A stretch of 64,000 nt of DNA from the NCBI RefSeq assembly GCF_001905655.1, contig NZ_JMHT01000070.1:25755-89754 (forward strand). The letters run 5' to 3'. The DNA comes from Mycobacterium sp. ST-F2. GTDB lineage: Bacteria > Actinomycetota > Actinomycetes > Mycobacteriales > Mycobacteriaceae. The notes below the pieces were generated by a model, which was given only the letters and a program-made list of their open reading frames with translations, made no database searches and was not told where the DNA came from. Of this stretch, positions 24,428 through 32,435 are shown one piece after another (position 1 is the first letter of the stretch; each line of letters begins with the position of its first letter). The translations under genes were made by a program, and so were the position numbers.

Positions 24428-25642
24428 ATGAGGGAACAGCCGCAGGTGCTGGGAATCGTCTTGGCCGGCGGTGAGGGCAAACGGCTGTATCCGCTGACAG
24501 CGGACCGCGCCAAACCCGCGGTCCCGTTCGGTGGGGCCTACCGGCTCATCGACTTCGTGCTGTCCAACCTCGTCAACGCGCGGTACCTGAGGATTTGTGT
24601 TCTGACGCAATACAAGTCGCATTCGCTGGACCGGCACATCTCGCAGAACTGGCGGCTGTCGGGACTGGCGGGCGAGTACATCACCCCCGTCCCGGCGCAG
24701 CAGCGGCTGGGCCCGCGGTGGTACACCGGCTCGGCCGACGCGATCTACCAGTCGATGAACCTGATCTACGACGAGGACCCGGACTACATCGTGGTCTTCG
24801 GCGCGGACCACGTGTACCGCATGGACCCCGAGCAGATGGTGCGGTTCCACATCGAGAGCGGAGCAGGCGCGACGGTCGCCGGCATCCGGGTGCCGCGCGC
24901 CGAGGCGTCAGCCTTCGGCTGCATCGACGCCGACGAATCGGGCCGCATCCGCAGCTTCATAGAAAAACCTGCGGAGCCTCCGTCGTGCGCCGACGACCCG
25001 GACCAGACGTTCGTCTCCATGGGCAACTACGTGTTCACCACCAAGGCGCTCATCGACGCCATCCGCGTGGACGCCGAGAATCACGACTCCGACCACGACA
25101 TGGGCGGCAACATCATTCCGCAGATGGTCGCCGACGGGATGGCCGCGGTCTACGACTTCAACGACAACGAGGTGCCCGGGGCCACCGAGCGCGACCACGG
25201 CTACTGGCGCGACGTCGGAACGCTCGATGCCTTCTATGACGCCCACATGGACCTGGTGTCGGTGCACCCGGTGTTCAACCTCTACAACCGGCGCTGGCCG
25301 ATTCTCGGTGAGTCGGAGCATCTGGCCCCGGCGAAGTTCGTCAACGGCGGCTCGGCGCAGGAGTCGGTGGTCGGGGCGGGCAGCATCATTTCGGCAGCGT
25401 CCGTGCGCAACTCGGTGCTGTCGTCCAACGTCGTGGTCGACGACGGCGCCATCGTCGAGGGCAGCGTGATCATGCCGGGCGCCCGGGTCGGCCGCGGTGC
25501 CGTAGTCCGGCACGCCATCTTGGACAAGAACGTCGTCGTCGGGCCGGGGGAGATGGTCGGCGTCGACCTGGAGAAGGACCGCGAACGGTTCTCCGTCAGC
25601 GCCGGCGGCGTGGTCGCGGTGGGTAAGGGCGTCTGGATCTAG
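24428..25642 (+). CDS. glgC: Glucose-1-phosphate adenylyltransferase
   Basis: 404 residues. It makes ADP-glucose from ATP and glucose-1-phosphate. Motifs include LAGGEGKRLYPLTADRAKPAVPFGG (nucleotide and pyrophosphate loop), the YTGSADAIYQ segment, VVFGADHVYRMD (metal-binding aspartate), FIEKPAEPP and RDVGTLDAFYDAH. The C-terminal left-handed helix (SVVGAGSIISAASVRNSVLSS) handles allostery. The divergent partner glgM, 75 bp away, uses its product. A 4-nt overlap with the convergent DUF4126 gene leaves no room for an intrinsic terminator. Confidence 0.95.
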   Translation: MREQPQVLGIVLAGGEGKRLYPLTADRAKPAVPFGGAYRLIDFVLSNLVNARYLRICVLTQYKSHSLDRHISQNWRLSGLAGEYITPVPAQQRLGPRWYTGSADAIYQSMNLIYDEDPDYIVVFGADHVYRMDPEQMVRFHIESGAGATVAGIRVPRAEASAFGCIDADESGRIRSFIEKPAEPPSCADDPDQTFVSMGNYVFTTKALIDAIRVDAENHDSDHDMGGNIIPQMVADGMAAVYDFNDNEVPGATERDHGYWRDVGTLDAFYDAHMDLVSVHPVFNLYNRRWPILGESEHLAPAKFVNGGSAQESVVGAGSIISAASVRNSVLSSNVVVDDGAIVEGSVIMPGARVGRGAVVRHAILDKNVVVGPGEMVGVDLEKDRERFSVSAGGVVAVGKGVWI

Positions 25643-26232
25643 ACGGCAACGTCGCTCACATTGCGGCGTTTTCTGCGGCGCAGCAGTGCGACTGCGGCAC
25701 AGACGAGGGCCACGAGCGCGACGACAACCAGTACCGGTAGCACGATCGCGATGATCACCAGCCCGACGCTCGTGACATCTTCCACCGTGCTCAGGACCGG
25801 GGCTGCGAGCCCGCCGGTGGCGACGTTCGCGACGGGGCGCACCGTCGACTTGGTCAGGGATACGACCAGTGCGGTGACGGCTCCGATCACGACGGGAATC
25901 CACTGTCCGGAACTGGCGAAGGCCCCCGGATCGGTGACGGCCGCGGTCTGGGCCGCGGTGCCGGAGCCGAAGACGATGCCGCCGGACGTCGGCCGGACAA
26001 ACGTCTGGATGGTGTCGTTGACGCTGTCGAGGGCCGGCACCTTGTCGGCGACGATCTCGACCACCAACAGCACCGCCACGATGCCGATGACCCAGCCGTT
26101 GGTCAGCCATGCCCACGGGTGCGGCAGTTCCACCAGATTGGTGAAGCGTCCCAACAGGCCCATCGCCAGGAGCGGGATGTAGGCATTGAGCCCCGACGCG
26201 GTGGCCAAGCCGAGACCGGTGAACAGTTCCAC
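25639..26232 (-). CDS. DUF4126 integral membrane protein
   Basis: 197 residues. The N terminus ELFTGLGLATASGLNAYIPLLAMGLLGRF is the DUF4126 signature. About five hydrophobic segments follow (GWVIGIVAVLLVVEIVADKVP; IPVVIGAVTALVVSL; VGLVIIAIVLPVLVVVALVALV), ending in a positively charged tail LLRRRKRR that should face the cytoplasm. The conserved polar stretch DKVPALDSVNDTIQTFVRP joins the helices. Function is unknown. No partner gene is evident. Confidence 0.75.
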   Translation of the reverse strand: MELFTGLGLATASGLNAYIPLLAMGLLGRFTNLVELPHPWAWLTNGWVIGIVAVLLVVEIVADKVPALDSVNDTIQTFVRPTSGGIVFGSGTAAQTAAVTDPGAFASSGQWIPVVIGAVTALVVSLTKSTVRPVANVATGGLAAPVLSTVEDVTSVGLVIIAIVLPVLVVVALVALVCAAVALLRRRKRRNVSDVAV

Positions 26233-26245
26233 CCGTCCAGTCTGG

Positions 26246-26298
26246 GGGATTTGTGCACGATGTCCCGCGCTGTCCGCGGATTTTCGTGCCCAAATCCC
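26246..26298. repeat. Dispersed palindrome, diverged copy 2
   Basis: Arms 26246-26260 and 26284-26298 match with one mismatch. The inner CCGCG/CGCGG stem (26265-26269 and 26275-26279) again encloses a 5-nt loop. The outer part GATTTGTGCACGA is shared with the copy at 16628. The four bases between the stems no longer pair. It separates the start of the DUF4126 gene from the end of the next minus-strand gene. Confidence 0.65.
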
Positions 26299-26304
26299 GC
26301 GGTG

Positions 26305-26976
26305 TCACCAGACGTACGGCAGCAGGTAGCGCACCTTCTGGGTGTATGCGACATAGCCGGGCAGTTCGGCGCGCAACATCTGCTCCTCGTCGAAGATCCG
26401 CACCATGAGTGCCGGGGCGCTGGCGAGCACCGGGACCAGTCCCCAGTAGGAGCCCAGGGCCAGGGGAGTGGCGAGCATCATGATCAGCGCGCAGATGTAC
26501 ATCGGGTGCCGCACGATGCCGTACAGCCCGGTCGAGATCACCGGCTGCCCGGCCTCGACGGAGATGCTGGCGCCCGCGAAGTTGTTCTGGATCACCACCC
26601 ATTGCGCCGCGACCAGCGACACCCCCACGACGACGTCGCCCAGCACCACGACCGCGGTCGGCACGTGGGACCAACCGAAGCGCCAGTCCAGCGCGCTGAC
26701 CACCCCGGTCGCAACCACCGACGCCAGGATCGCCCAGATGACGAGCTTCTGGACCGGGCGCGTCTCGGCCGTCGGCCCGCCGCGCATCCGTCGGGCCAGT
26801 GCCTCGGGGTTCTTGATGGCCAGATACATGCTCGGGACCATGGTGGCGACCATGAAGACCGCGATGAAAACCCAAGCCTGCCAATAGTGCATGGTGCCGG
26901 CCGGCACGCACAGCAGCACCGCGAAGAAGACGATGCCGCCTACCGCCGAGGCGAGTGCCTGCAGAGCAAGCTTCAT
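26305..26976 (-). CDS. Isoprenylcysteine carboxyl methyltransferase-like membrane protein
   Basis: 223 residues from ATG 26976 with a strong ribosome site (GGAGGA). Five or six membrane segments precede the conserved C-terminal module: GLYGIVRHPMYICALIMMLATPLALGSYWGL, then RIFDEEQMLRAELPGYVAYTQKVRYLLPYVW. The RHPMY and EE...L...Y..Y pattern is that of the ICMT/phospholipid methyltransferase superfamily, which uses S-adenosylmethionine. The acceptor in bacteria is usually unknown. The gene directly follows the ABC exporter permease gene (8-bp gap), so it may be co-transcribed. Confidence 0.75.
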   Translation of the reverse strand: MKLALQALASAVGGIVFFAVLLCVPAGTMHYWQAWVFIAVFMVATMVPSMYLAIKNPEALARRMRGGPTAETRPVQKLVIWAILASVVATGVVSALDWRFGWSHVPTAVVVLGDVVVGVSLVAAQWVVIQNNFAGASISVEAGQPVISTGLYGIVRHPMYICALIMMLATPLALGSYWGLVPVLASAPALMVRIFDEEQMLRAELPGYVAYTQKVRYLLPYVW

Positions 26977-26984
26977 GATTCCTC

Positions 26985-28622
26985 CTACCGTAGATCGCGG
27001 CGCCGGAAAGTGAAGGCGCCCATGATGATCAGTGCTGCGTCGAGGGCCAGCAGCCAGAGCAACGGCGTCGCGGTGAAGCTGCCGGACCCGACCCTCGGGA
27101 TATGGCTGAACGGATCGAGGTTCAGCACCCAGTGCGGCGAATTGGCCAGCGAGCCAAGCAGATACACTGCGATGAAGCAGACCAGCGCACCCCACGCCAC
27201 CGGGGTGAACCGGGGCAGCGCGCCGAACAGCACTGTCGTCACCGCCACCAGGAGCCAGACGGCGGGCAGTTGGACGGCCGCCGAGCCCAGCACCAGCGCC
27301 AGTTTGCCGCCGATGTCGCCGGCCGCGGCGCCGTAGGTCACGCCGGCCAGCAGGCCCGACGTCAGCATCGCCACGGTGGTGCCGGCCAGGGCGATGGCCA
27401 GATAGCCTGCCAGCCAACGTGTCCGGCTCACCGCGCCGGCGAGCAGTGTCTCGGCGCGCTGGCCGGTCTCCTCCTGGTGGGGCCGCAGGGCCAGGGACAC
27501 CGCGAACGCGGCGGCGACCATGCCCAGCATGTTGAAGGCGATCGCGATGAACGCCTCTTCCAGCACGCCGGTTCCGCCGAGTCGGGTGATGATGTCGTGG
27601 GCCGACGCACTGCCGCCGAGTTCGTCACCGATGCCGTGCACGACGCTGCCCACCAGCAGCCCGTACAGCCCGAGCCCGACGGTCCACACGAGCACCGAGC
27701 CGCGGGTCAGTCGCCAGGCCAATCCTGTTGGACCGCTGAGCATTCCGGTGGCCCTGGGCCGGCCGCGTCGTTCGGCGAACATGCCGGCGCCGACGTCGCG
27801 GGCGCTCTGAAGCTGGTAGGCCAGCACGACCAGCGCGATGGTCAGCGTCAGGTGCAACGCCAGCACCCCGAACCGGTCACCGGCATACGGGCGGACCAAC
27901 AGCGACCAACCCAACGGCGAAGCCCAGGACAGCTCGCTGCCACTGGCGTCGCCCACCGCCCGCAATGTGAACGCGGCGCCGAGCACCCCGAAGGCAACAC
28001 CGCGGGCGACCCGGGCGCTGGCGGACAGCTGTGCGGCCACCGCGGCCACGGCGGTGAACACCAGCCCTGAGGCGGCCAGGGCACAGCTGAAGGCGAGCGA
28101 ACCCATAACGGGCACATCGGTTTTCAGCAGACCGAGGAATCCGATCAGCCCCGTCAGCAGCGAGGCGCCGCCGGTCAACAGCAGAGCGGCCGTGAGGCTC
28201 GCGTTGCGGCCGATGGCCGTCGAGTCGATCAACTCGGTGCGTCCGGTCTCCTCGTCGGCGCGTGTGTGCCGGATCACGGTGAGGATGACGGCGACGGCGA
28301 TCAGCACGTGGAACATGCCGGCTTTCCAGATGCCGGCGGCGCCCAGGCTGTCGTTGTAGATGTTGCCGTAGATCGCGCGTTGGGCCGGGCTGGCCATGAT
28401 GCTCGCGACGAATCCGGCGCGCCCCGCCGCGGTGGGGTAGACGGCCTCGATACTGCCGATGTAGACCGTCGACAGCGGCAGGGACAGCAGCAGCACCCAC
28501 AGCGGCAGGATGATCCGGTCGGTACGCAGGTAAAGGCGAAGCAGCCCAAGGGTTCCGGTGAAGCTCGACGAGGACGGTACGGGCCGGGCCGGCTGAGCCG
28601 GGCGGTCCAGGACGGCGGTCAT
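26985..28622 (-). CDS. ABC exporter permease (Rv1217c type)
   Basis: 545 residues from ATG 28622, which overlaps the ATPase stop by 4 nt. About twelve hydrophobic segments lie in two halves separated by a polar loop (RDVGAGMFAERRGRPRATGML), the layout of tetronasin/multidrug-type ABC-2 permeases. Conserved bits are GSIEAVYPTAAGRAGFVASI and ADEETGRTELIDSTAIGR in the first half and HQEETGQRAETLLAGAVSRTRWLAGY in the second. With the ATPase encoded upstream it would expel drugs or lipophilic compounds; Rv1217c-Rv1218c has been linked to multidrug efflux in M. tuberculosis. Confidence 0.88.
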   Translation of the reverse strand: MTAVLDRPAQPARPVPSSSSFTGTLGLLRLYLRTDRIILPLWVLLLSLPLSTVYIGSIEAVYPTAAGRAGFVASIMASPAQRAIYGNIYNDSLGAAGIWKAGMFHVLIAVAVILTVIRHTRADEETGRTELIDSTAIGRNASLTAALLLTGGASLLTGLIGFLGLLKTDVPVMGSLAFSCALAASGLVFTAVAAVAAQLSASARVARGVAFGVLGAAFTLRAVGDASGSELSWASPLGWSLLVRPYAGDRFGVLALHLTLTIALVVLAYQLQSARDVGAGMFAERRGRPRATGMLSGPTGLAWRLTRGSVLVWTVGLGLYGLLVGSVVHGIGDELGGSASAHDIITRLGGTGVLEEAFIAIAFNMLGMVAAAFAVSLALRPHQEETGQRAETLLAGAVSRTRWLAGYLAIALAGTTVAMLTSGLLAGVTYGAAAGDIGGKLALVLGSAAVQLPAVWLLVAVTTVLFGALPRFTPVAWGALVCFIAVYLLGSLANSPHWVLNLDPFSHIPRVGSGSFTATPLLWLLALDAALIIMGAFTFRRRDLR

Positions 28623-29551
28623 GCCCGCACCTGCTCGGGTTCGCGGCGCCCCCGGCCACTGTCGTAGTGCCGCAGGAACAGATCCTCCAGGGTCGGTGGC
28701 TGGCTGACCAGTGAGCGCACACCGGCGTCGCCGAGGGCCTTGATGACGGCGCCGAGACTTTCGGATTCCACCCTGGCGGTGAGCATCCGTCCGTCGAAGA
28801 CGATGTCGGAAACCCCTGGGAGATGGTCGATCCGGCCCGGGTTGTTGATCATGTCGGCCTTGATGGTGGTGCTCGACAGGTGCCGCATCGACTCGAGTGT
28901 TCCCGTCTCGACGGTCCGGCCGGCACGGATGATCGTCACCCGCTGGCACAGTCGTTCGGTCTCGGCCAGGATGTGGCTCGACAGTAGGACGGTGGTGCCG
29001 CGGGCGGCGGCTTCGGCGACGCACTGCTGGAAGATGTTCTCCATCAACGGATCCAGGCCGCTGCTGGGCTCGTCGAGCAGGAGCAGGTCGGCATTCGAGG
29101 CGAATGCGGAGATCAGCGAGACCTTCTGCCGGTTGCCCTTCGAGTACGTGCGGGCCTTCTTGGTGGGGTCCAGGTCGAACCGCTCGGTGAGTTCGGCGCG
29201 CCGCTTTTCGTCGATGCCGCCGCGCATGCGGGCCAGCAGGTCGATGGTCTCGCCGCCGGTCAGCGTCGGCCAGAGCGTGACATCGCCTGGTACGTAGGCG
29301 ATGTGGCGGTGCAGCGCCACGGCGTCGGTCCACGGGTCTCCGCCGAGCAGGCGGACAGAGCCGGAGTCGGCACGGACGAGACCGAGCAGGATGCGGATGG
29401 TCGTCGACTTTCCCGCGCCGTTGGGGCCGAGGAAGCCGTGCACCTCGCCCCGTTCGACCCGCAGGTTCAGCCCGTCGAGTGCCCGAACTGCACCGAAGTT
29501 CTTGGTCAGGGTGTCGATGGCGATGGCTTCTGTAGCGGCGTTCACATTCAC
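28619..29551 (-). CDS. ABC exporter ATP-binding protein (Rv1218c type)
   Basis: 310 residues. Walker A GPNGAGKST, a Q-loop replaced by YVPGDVTLWPTLTGGE, signature YSKGNRQK (a weak ABC signature typical of this subgroup), Walker B LLLLDEPSSGLDP and the H-loop SSHIL are all visible. The C-terminal 100 residues are the accessory domain of DrrA-like ATPases. It powers the permease encoded directly downstream. Its own start overlaps the stop of the TetR gene by 4 nt, so regulator, ATPase and permease are one operon under autoregulation. Confidence 0.9.
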   Translation of the reverse strand: MNVNAATEAIAIDTLTKNFGAVRALDGLNLRVERGEVHGFLGPNGAGKSTTIRILLGLVRADSGSVRLLGGDPWTDAVALHRHIAYVPGDVTLWPTLTGGETIDLLARMRGGIDEKRRAELTERFDLDPTKKARTYSKGNRQKVSLISAFASNADLLLLDEPSSGLDPLMENIFQQCVAEAAARGTTVLLSSHILAETERLCQRVTIIRAGRTVETGTLESMRHLSSTTIKADMINNPGRIDHLPGVSDIVFDGRMLTARVESESLGAVIKALGDAGVRSLVSQPPTLEDLFLRHYDSGRGRREPEQVRA

Positions 29552-30201
29552 TCCTCGGTGGTGGGGACGATCGGTTTGCCTGCTTCGCGTTGCGCCAGAA
29601 ACGCCTCGTACATGGTCGGATCGGCCATCAGGCCCTGGGTGTAGAGCTCGAGCGAGGGCAGCAGCATGTCCTCGGCGTAGTCGTGCAGCACTTGGCGGAA
29701 ATCCGTCGGGTTAGGGTGCAGCTGGATGTAGGTCAGCAGTGCGCCGCCGCCGGTCAGGGCGAGGAACCGGGCACGGGCCTTGGGGTCGCGGCTGGGTTTG
29801 AGCGTGCCGGCGCGCACACCCTCTTCGAGGTAGCCCTCGGCGTTGTCGATCATGCTCTGCCACAACGACTTCGCCAGGTCGCCGCCGGTCTGCAGGGCAC
29901 GCATCAGGTACGCCGTCATCGGTGCGAAAGACTCGATCTCGGCGAGCTGCGCGAACCATGCACTCGGGCTGGCGTTCTGCATCGACTCGCTCTTGGCGAC
30001 CCTGACGGTCTCGATGACGTAGGCGTCGCACGCCTCGCGCAGCTTCTCCTTGGAGCCGAAGTGGTGGATCACCAGCGCGGCGCTGACGCCCGCGGCCGCG
30101 GCGATGCTGCGCACGCTCGCCGAGAACCCGTGCTGACCGAACTGGTCGATCGCCGCGTCGCGAATTCGCGCGACGGTGGTGAGGTCTTCCACTGAACGCA
30201 T
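29548..30201 (-). CDS. TetR-family repressor of the ABC exporter (Rv1219c type)
   Basis: 217 residues from ATG 30201; a codon 18 nt upstream is less likely, as it would put the start inside the far operator arm. The helix-turn-helix is ARIRDAAIDQFGQHGFSASVRSIAAAAGVSAALVIHHFGSKEKLREA. The remaining 150 residues form the helical ligand-binding domain. Related Rv1219c represses the following exporter genes and releases DNA on ligand binding. The 38-bp dyad at 30191-30228 covers its own start codon, which directly supports autorepression. The three genes overlap by 4 nt each. Confidence 0.88.
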   Translation of the reverse strand: MRSVEDLTTVARIRDAAIDQFGQHGFSASVRSIAAAAGVSAALVIHHFGSKEKLREACDAYVIETVRVAKSESMQNASPSAWFAQLAEIESFAPMTAYLMRALQTGGDLAKSLWQSMIDNAEGYLEEGVRAGTLKPSRDPKARARFLALTGGGALLTYIQLHPNPTDFRQVLHDYAEDMLLPSLELYTQGLMADPTMYEAFLAQREAGKPIVPTTEE

Positions 30202-30228
30202 GTTTAATACGCTAAACACGCGTTCAGT
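30191..30228. promoter_or_regulatory. TetR operator overlapping the repressor start codon
   Basis: A 38-bp dyad centred at 30209.5. ACTGAACGC (30191-30199) mirrors GCGTTCAGT (30220-30228), and TGTTTA (30201-30206) mirrors TAAACA (30213-30218). Two nested repeats suggest two TetR dimers. Confidence 0.75.
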
Positions 30229-30314
30229 CGGGCGTCAAGGATCAGACCCGTCAAGAGCCCGTAAAAATTCGACAGAGACGTCAAGGGCGCGGCATCAGCT
30301 GGCGCCTGGCGCTT

Positions 30315-30460
30315 GTTGATCCTGTGGTGAGGGCGTTGGCTACTCGACTTTTTGCGCCGTGGATACAGAGTGAACGCCGAAAGCTGCGCGCTGGCCGTTG
30401 ATCCTGCGGTGAGGGCGTTGGCTACTCGACTTTTTGCGCCCTGGATACAGAGTCAACGCC
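30315..30460. repeat. Two 64-nt direct repeats, 82-nt period
   Basis: Copies at 30315-30378 and 30397-30460 differ at only a few positions (each begins GTTGATCCTG and ends AACGCC). Each contains GGCGTT near the start and AACGCC at the end, which could form a hairpin. No open frame uses them. The whole 308-bp gap between the TetR and O-methyltransferase genes is occupied by the TetR operator, these repeats and the short tandem repeat that follows. Confidence 0.75.
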
Positions 30461-30502
30461 AAGGCTCGGTCAACGCCAAGGCTCGGTCAACGCCAAGGCT
30501 CG
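30454..30502. repeat. 17-bp tandem repeat, about 2.9 copies
   Basis: The unit CAACGCCAAGGCTCGGT starts at 30454, 30471 and 30488; the third copy is cut after 15 bases. It adjoins the 3' end of the O-methyltransferase gene and overlaps the last bases of the second 64-nt repeat. Confidence 0.8.
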
Positions 30503-30509
30503 CGAAAGG

Positions 30510-31262
30510 TCAGTCGCGGACGGCGGCCAGCAGCCCGTCGCCCAGTGGCACCAGGACCGGCGTCAGCCGCTCGTCCTCGGCGATGGCGCGGGTGGCCTCG
30601 CGTACGGCCGTCACGTCGCGGTCGTTGGCCGAGGCGTCGCCGGCCCGGCCGCCGAGCGCTGCCCGGTGCACGACGATCACGCCCCCCGATCGCAGCAGTC
30701 GGACGCCCTCGGCGACGAACTGCGGCTGGTCGGCGGGCTCGCCGTCGATGAACACCAGGTCGTAGGACTCGTCGGCCAGGCGGGTCAGGACTTCCTGCGC
30801 GCGGCCGACGATCAGCCGGGTGCGCGACGGCCCGACACCCGCGCCGACGAACGCCTGCTTGGCCAGGCGCTGGTGCTCGGGTTCGATGTCGATGGTGGTC
30901 AGCACGCCGTCGTCACGCATGCCGGACAGCAGCCACAGCCCGCTGACGCCCGCGCCGGTCCCGACCTCGACGACGGCCTTGGCCGACGCGATCTTGGCCA
31001 GCACGCTCAGCAGCGCGCCCACGGCCGGAGTGACGGGGCTGGCCCCGCTCTCTTCGGCCCGCTCCCGGGCCGCCGCCGTGATCGGTTCCTCGGTGATGGA
31101 CCGCTCGGCGTGCTTGACGATGGCCTCGGCCGTGCTGGGCTTGGGGGCCGCGGCGGGTGCAGCCGCGACGGGCTGAGTCGGCGCCGCCTGAGCGGGGGCG
31201 GCCGGAGCCGGCGCGGGCTGGCCACTGCCGGACGAAACCGTCGGGTCATCGGTGCTGGACAT
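30510..31262 (-). CDS. SAM-dependent O-methyltransferase (Rv1220c type)
   Basis: 250 residues from ATG 31262. The methyltransferase fold starts near residue 50: TPAVGALLSVLAKIASAKAVVEVGTGAGVSGLWLLSGM is the family-3 O-methyltransferase SAM site, followed by TIDIEPEHQRLAKQAF and YDLVFIDGEPADQ. Family members methylate catechol-like hydroxyls with a divalent metal; the substrate is unknown. Compared with M. tuberculosis Rv1220c (215 residues) it has a longer N-terminal stretch of about 45 residues made almost only of Pro, Ala, Gln and Thr, a flexible tail of unclear use. It is divergent from sigE. Confidence 0.85.
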   Translation of the reverse strand: MSSTDDPTVSSGSGQPAPAPAAPAQAAPTQPVAAAPAAAPKPSTAEAIVKHAERSITEEPITAAARERAEESGASPVTPAVGALLSVLAKIASAKAVVEVGTGAGVSGLWLLSGMRDDGVLTTIDIEPEHQRLAKQAFVGAGVGPSRTRLIVGRAQEVLTRLADESYDLVFIDGEPADQPQFVAEGVRLLRSGGVIVVHRAALGGRAGDASANDRDVTAVREATRAIAEDERLTPVLVPLGDGLLAAVRD

Positions 31263-31438
31263 GTGCGCAGCGTAACGAACTGGCAGCAAGCCGCCGGTCA
31301 GCACACGCTCATCGCACCGAGGTGGCAACACGGGTGATCGGAAGGCTGAGAGTCGACCCTGAGCGACACCGCGCCACGCCCGGGAGGCAAGGTTAAGTTT
31401 TGGCGAACATTCTGTGGGTATCCCCAGGTCATGGCCCT

Positions 31439-31463
31439 GGAATCCGGTTTCTCAGGAAAAGTT
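31439..31463 (+). promoter_or_regulatory. SigH-type (ECF) promoter of sigE, with possible MprA boxes
   Basis: GGAA at 31439-31442, an 18-bp spacer and GTT at 31461-31463 match the GGAA-N18-GTT pattern of SigH-class promoters, known to drive sigE in M. tuberculosis. The spacer holds TTTCTCAGG and the next bases AAGTTCAG, loosely like the direct repeats bound by MprA. Confidence 0.5.
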
Positions 31464-31511
31464 CAGTTTGCTCATACATCAACCTCACCAGGGTGGGGAA
31501 CCGTAATCGCC

Positions 31512-32345
31512 ATGCACGCAAGTGTGAACGATCTGCAAACCGATTCCGGCCTCCGGCAGTCGCCGGATATCCGTGGCATCGGGAATATCGGACTCCAGGT
31601 GCCGGTTGGTGCTGATACGTCGTCTGCCTACGACGACGAACCTATGGAACTGGAGATTGCCACGACCGCCATGCCGGCCCCCGCGCTGCTTGCCCCGACC
31701 CACATGTCCCATGTCCCGGTCGCCGACGGTGAGTTGGATTGGGCCGAAGTCAGTGACGAGTTGACCGGGACCGCCGTCTTCGACGCCACGGGCGACGTGG
31801 CGACCATGCCGTCGTGGGACGAGCTGGTGCGTCAGCACGCCGACCGGGTGTACCGGCTGGCCTACCGTCTGTCGGGCAACCCGCAGGACGCCGAGGATCT
31901 CACCCAGGAGACCTTCATCCGGGTGTTCCGCTCGGTGCAGAACTACCAGCCGGGCACCTTCGAAGGCTGGCTGCACCGCATCACCACCAACTTGTTCCTG
32001 GACATGGTCCGCCGTCGCACCCGCATCCGTATGGAGGCGCTGCCCGAGGACTACGACCGGGTGCCCGCCGACGACCCGAACCCCGAGCAGGTGTTCCACG
32101 ACTCGCGGCTGGGGCCGGATCTGCAGGCCGCACTGGACTCGCTGCCCCCGGAGTTCCGTGCCGCAGTGGTCCTCTGTGACATCGAAGGACTGTCCTACGA
32201 GGAAATCGGCGCGACGCTCGACGTCAAGCTGGGCACCGTGCGCAGTCGCATCCACCGCGGCCGTCAGGCGCTGCGGGAGTACCTGGCCAGCCACCCCGGT
32301 GACTACTCTGCGGCCGCTGCGGCCATCTCCGCGAAGTCCGCCTGA
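31512..32345 (+). CDS. sigE: ECF RNA polymerase sigma factor SigE
   Basis: 277 residues if ATG 31512 is used. The frame is open from 31431, but the SigH-type promoter would start RNA near 31470 and exclude that codon. Several internal starts are possible, as in M. tuberculosis, where alternative SigE forms exist. Region 2 is SWDELVRQHADRVYRLAYRLSGNPQDAEDLTQETFIRVFRSV, with the -10 recognition part GTFEGWLHRITTNLFLDMVRRR. Region 4 is LPPEFRAAVVLCDIEGLSYEEIGATLDVKLGTVRSRIHRGRQALRE. SigE directs the response to surface stress, detergent and heat. The next gene encodes its anti-sigma factor. Confidence 0.95.
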   Translation: MHASVNDLQTDSGLRQSPDIRGIGNIGLQVPVGADTSSAYDDEPMELEIATTAMPAPALLAPTHMSHVPVADGELDWAEVSDELTGTAVFDATGDVATMPSWDELVRQHADRVYRLAYRLSGNPQDAEDLTQETFIRVFRSVQNYQPGTFEGWLHRITTNLFLDMVRRRTRIRMEALPEDYDRVPADDPNPEQVFHDSRLGPDLQAALDSLPPEFRAAVVLCDIEGLSYEEIGATLDVKLGTVRSRIHRGRQALREYLASHPGDYSAAAAAISAKSA

Positions 32346-32435
32346 GCGTTGTGACGTATCCGTCCCAGGTTGTCGCGCTACATTCAGTAGTAACGGCAGC
32401 GCGGGCGAAGGCGTGGCGCGGAGAGGAGCTCGGTG

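Noticed and set aside
26985..29333. 782-codon frame for the ABC permease
   Set aside because: The N-terminal 237 codons overlap the ATPase gene in another frame; the permease starts at 28622 with a 4-nt overlap.
30315..30502. CRISPR array
   Set aside because: Only two long units plus a short tandem without uniform spacers, and no cas gene in the window.
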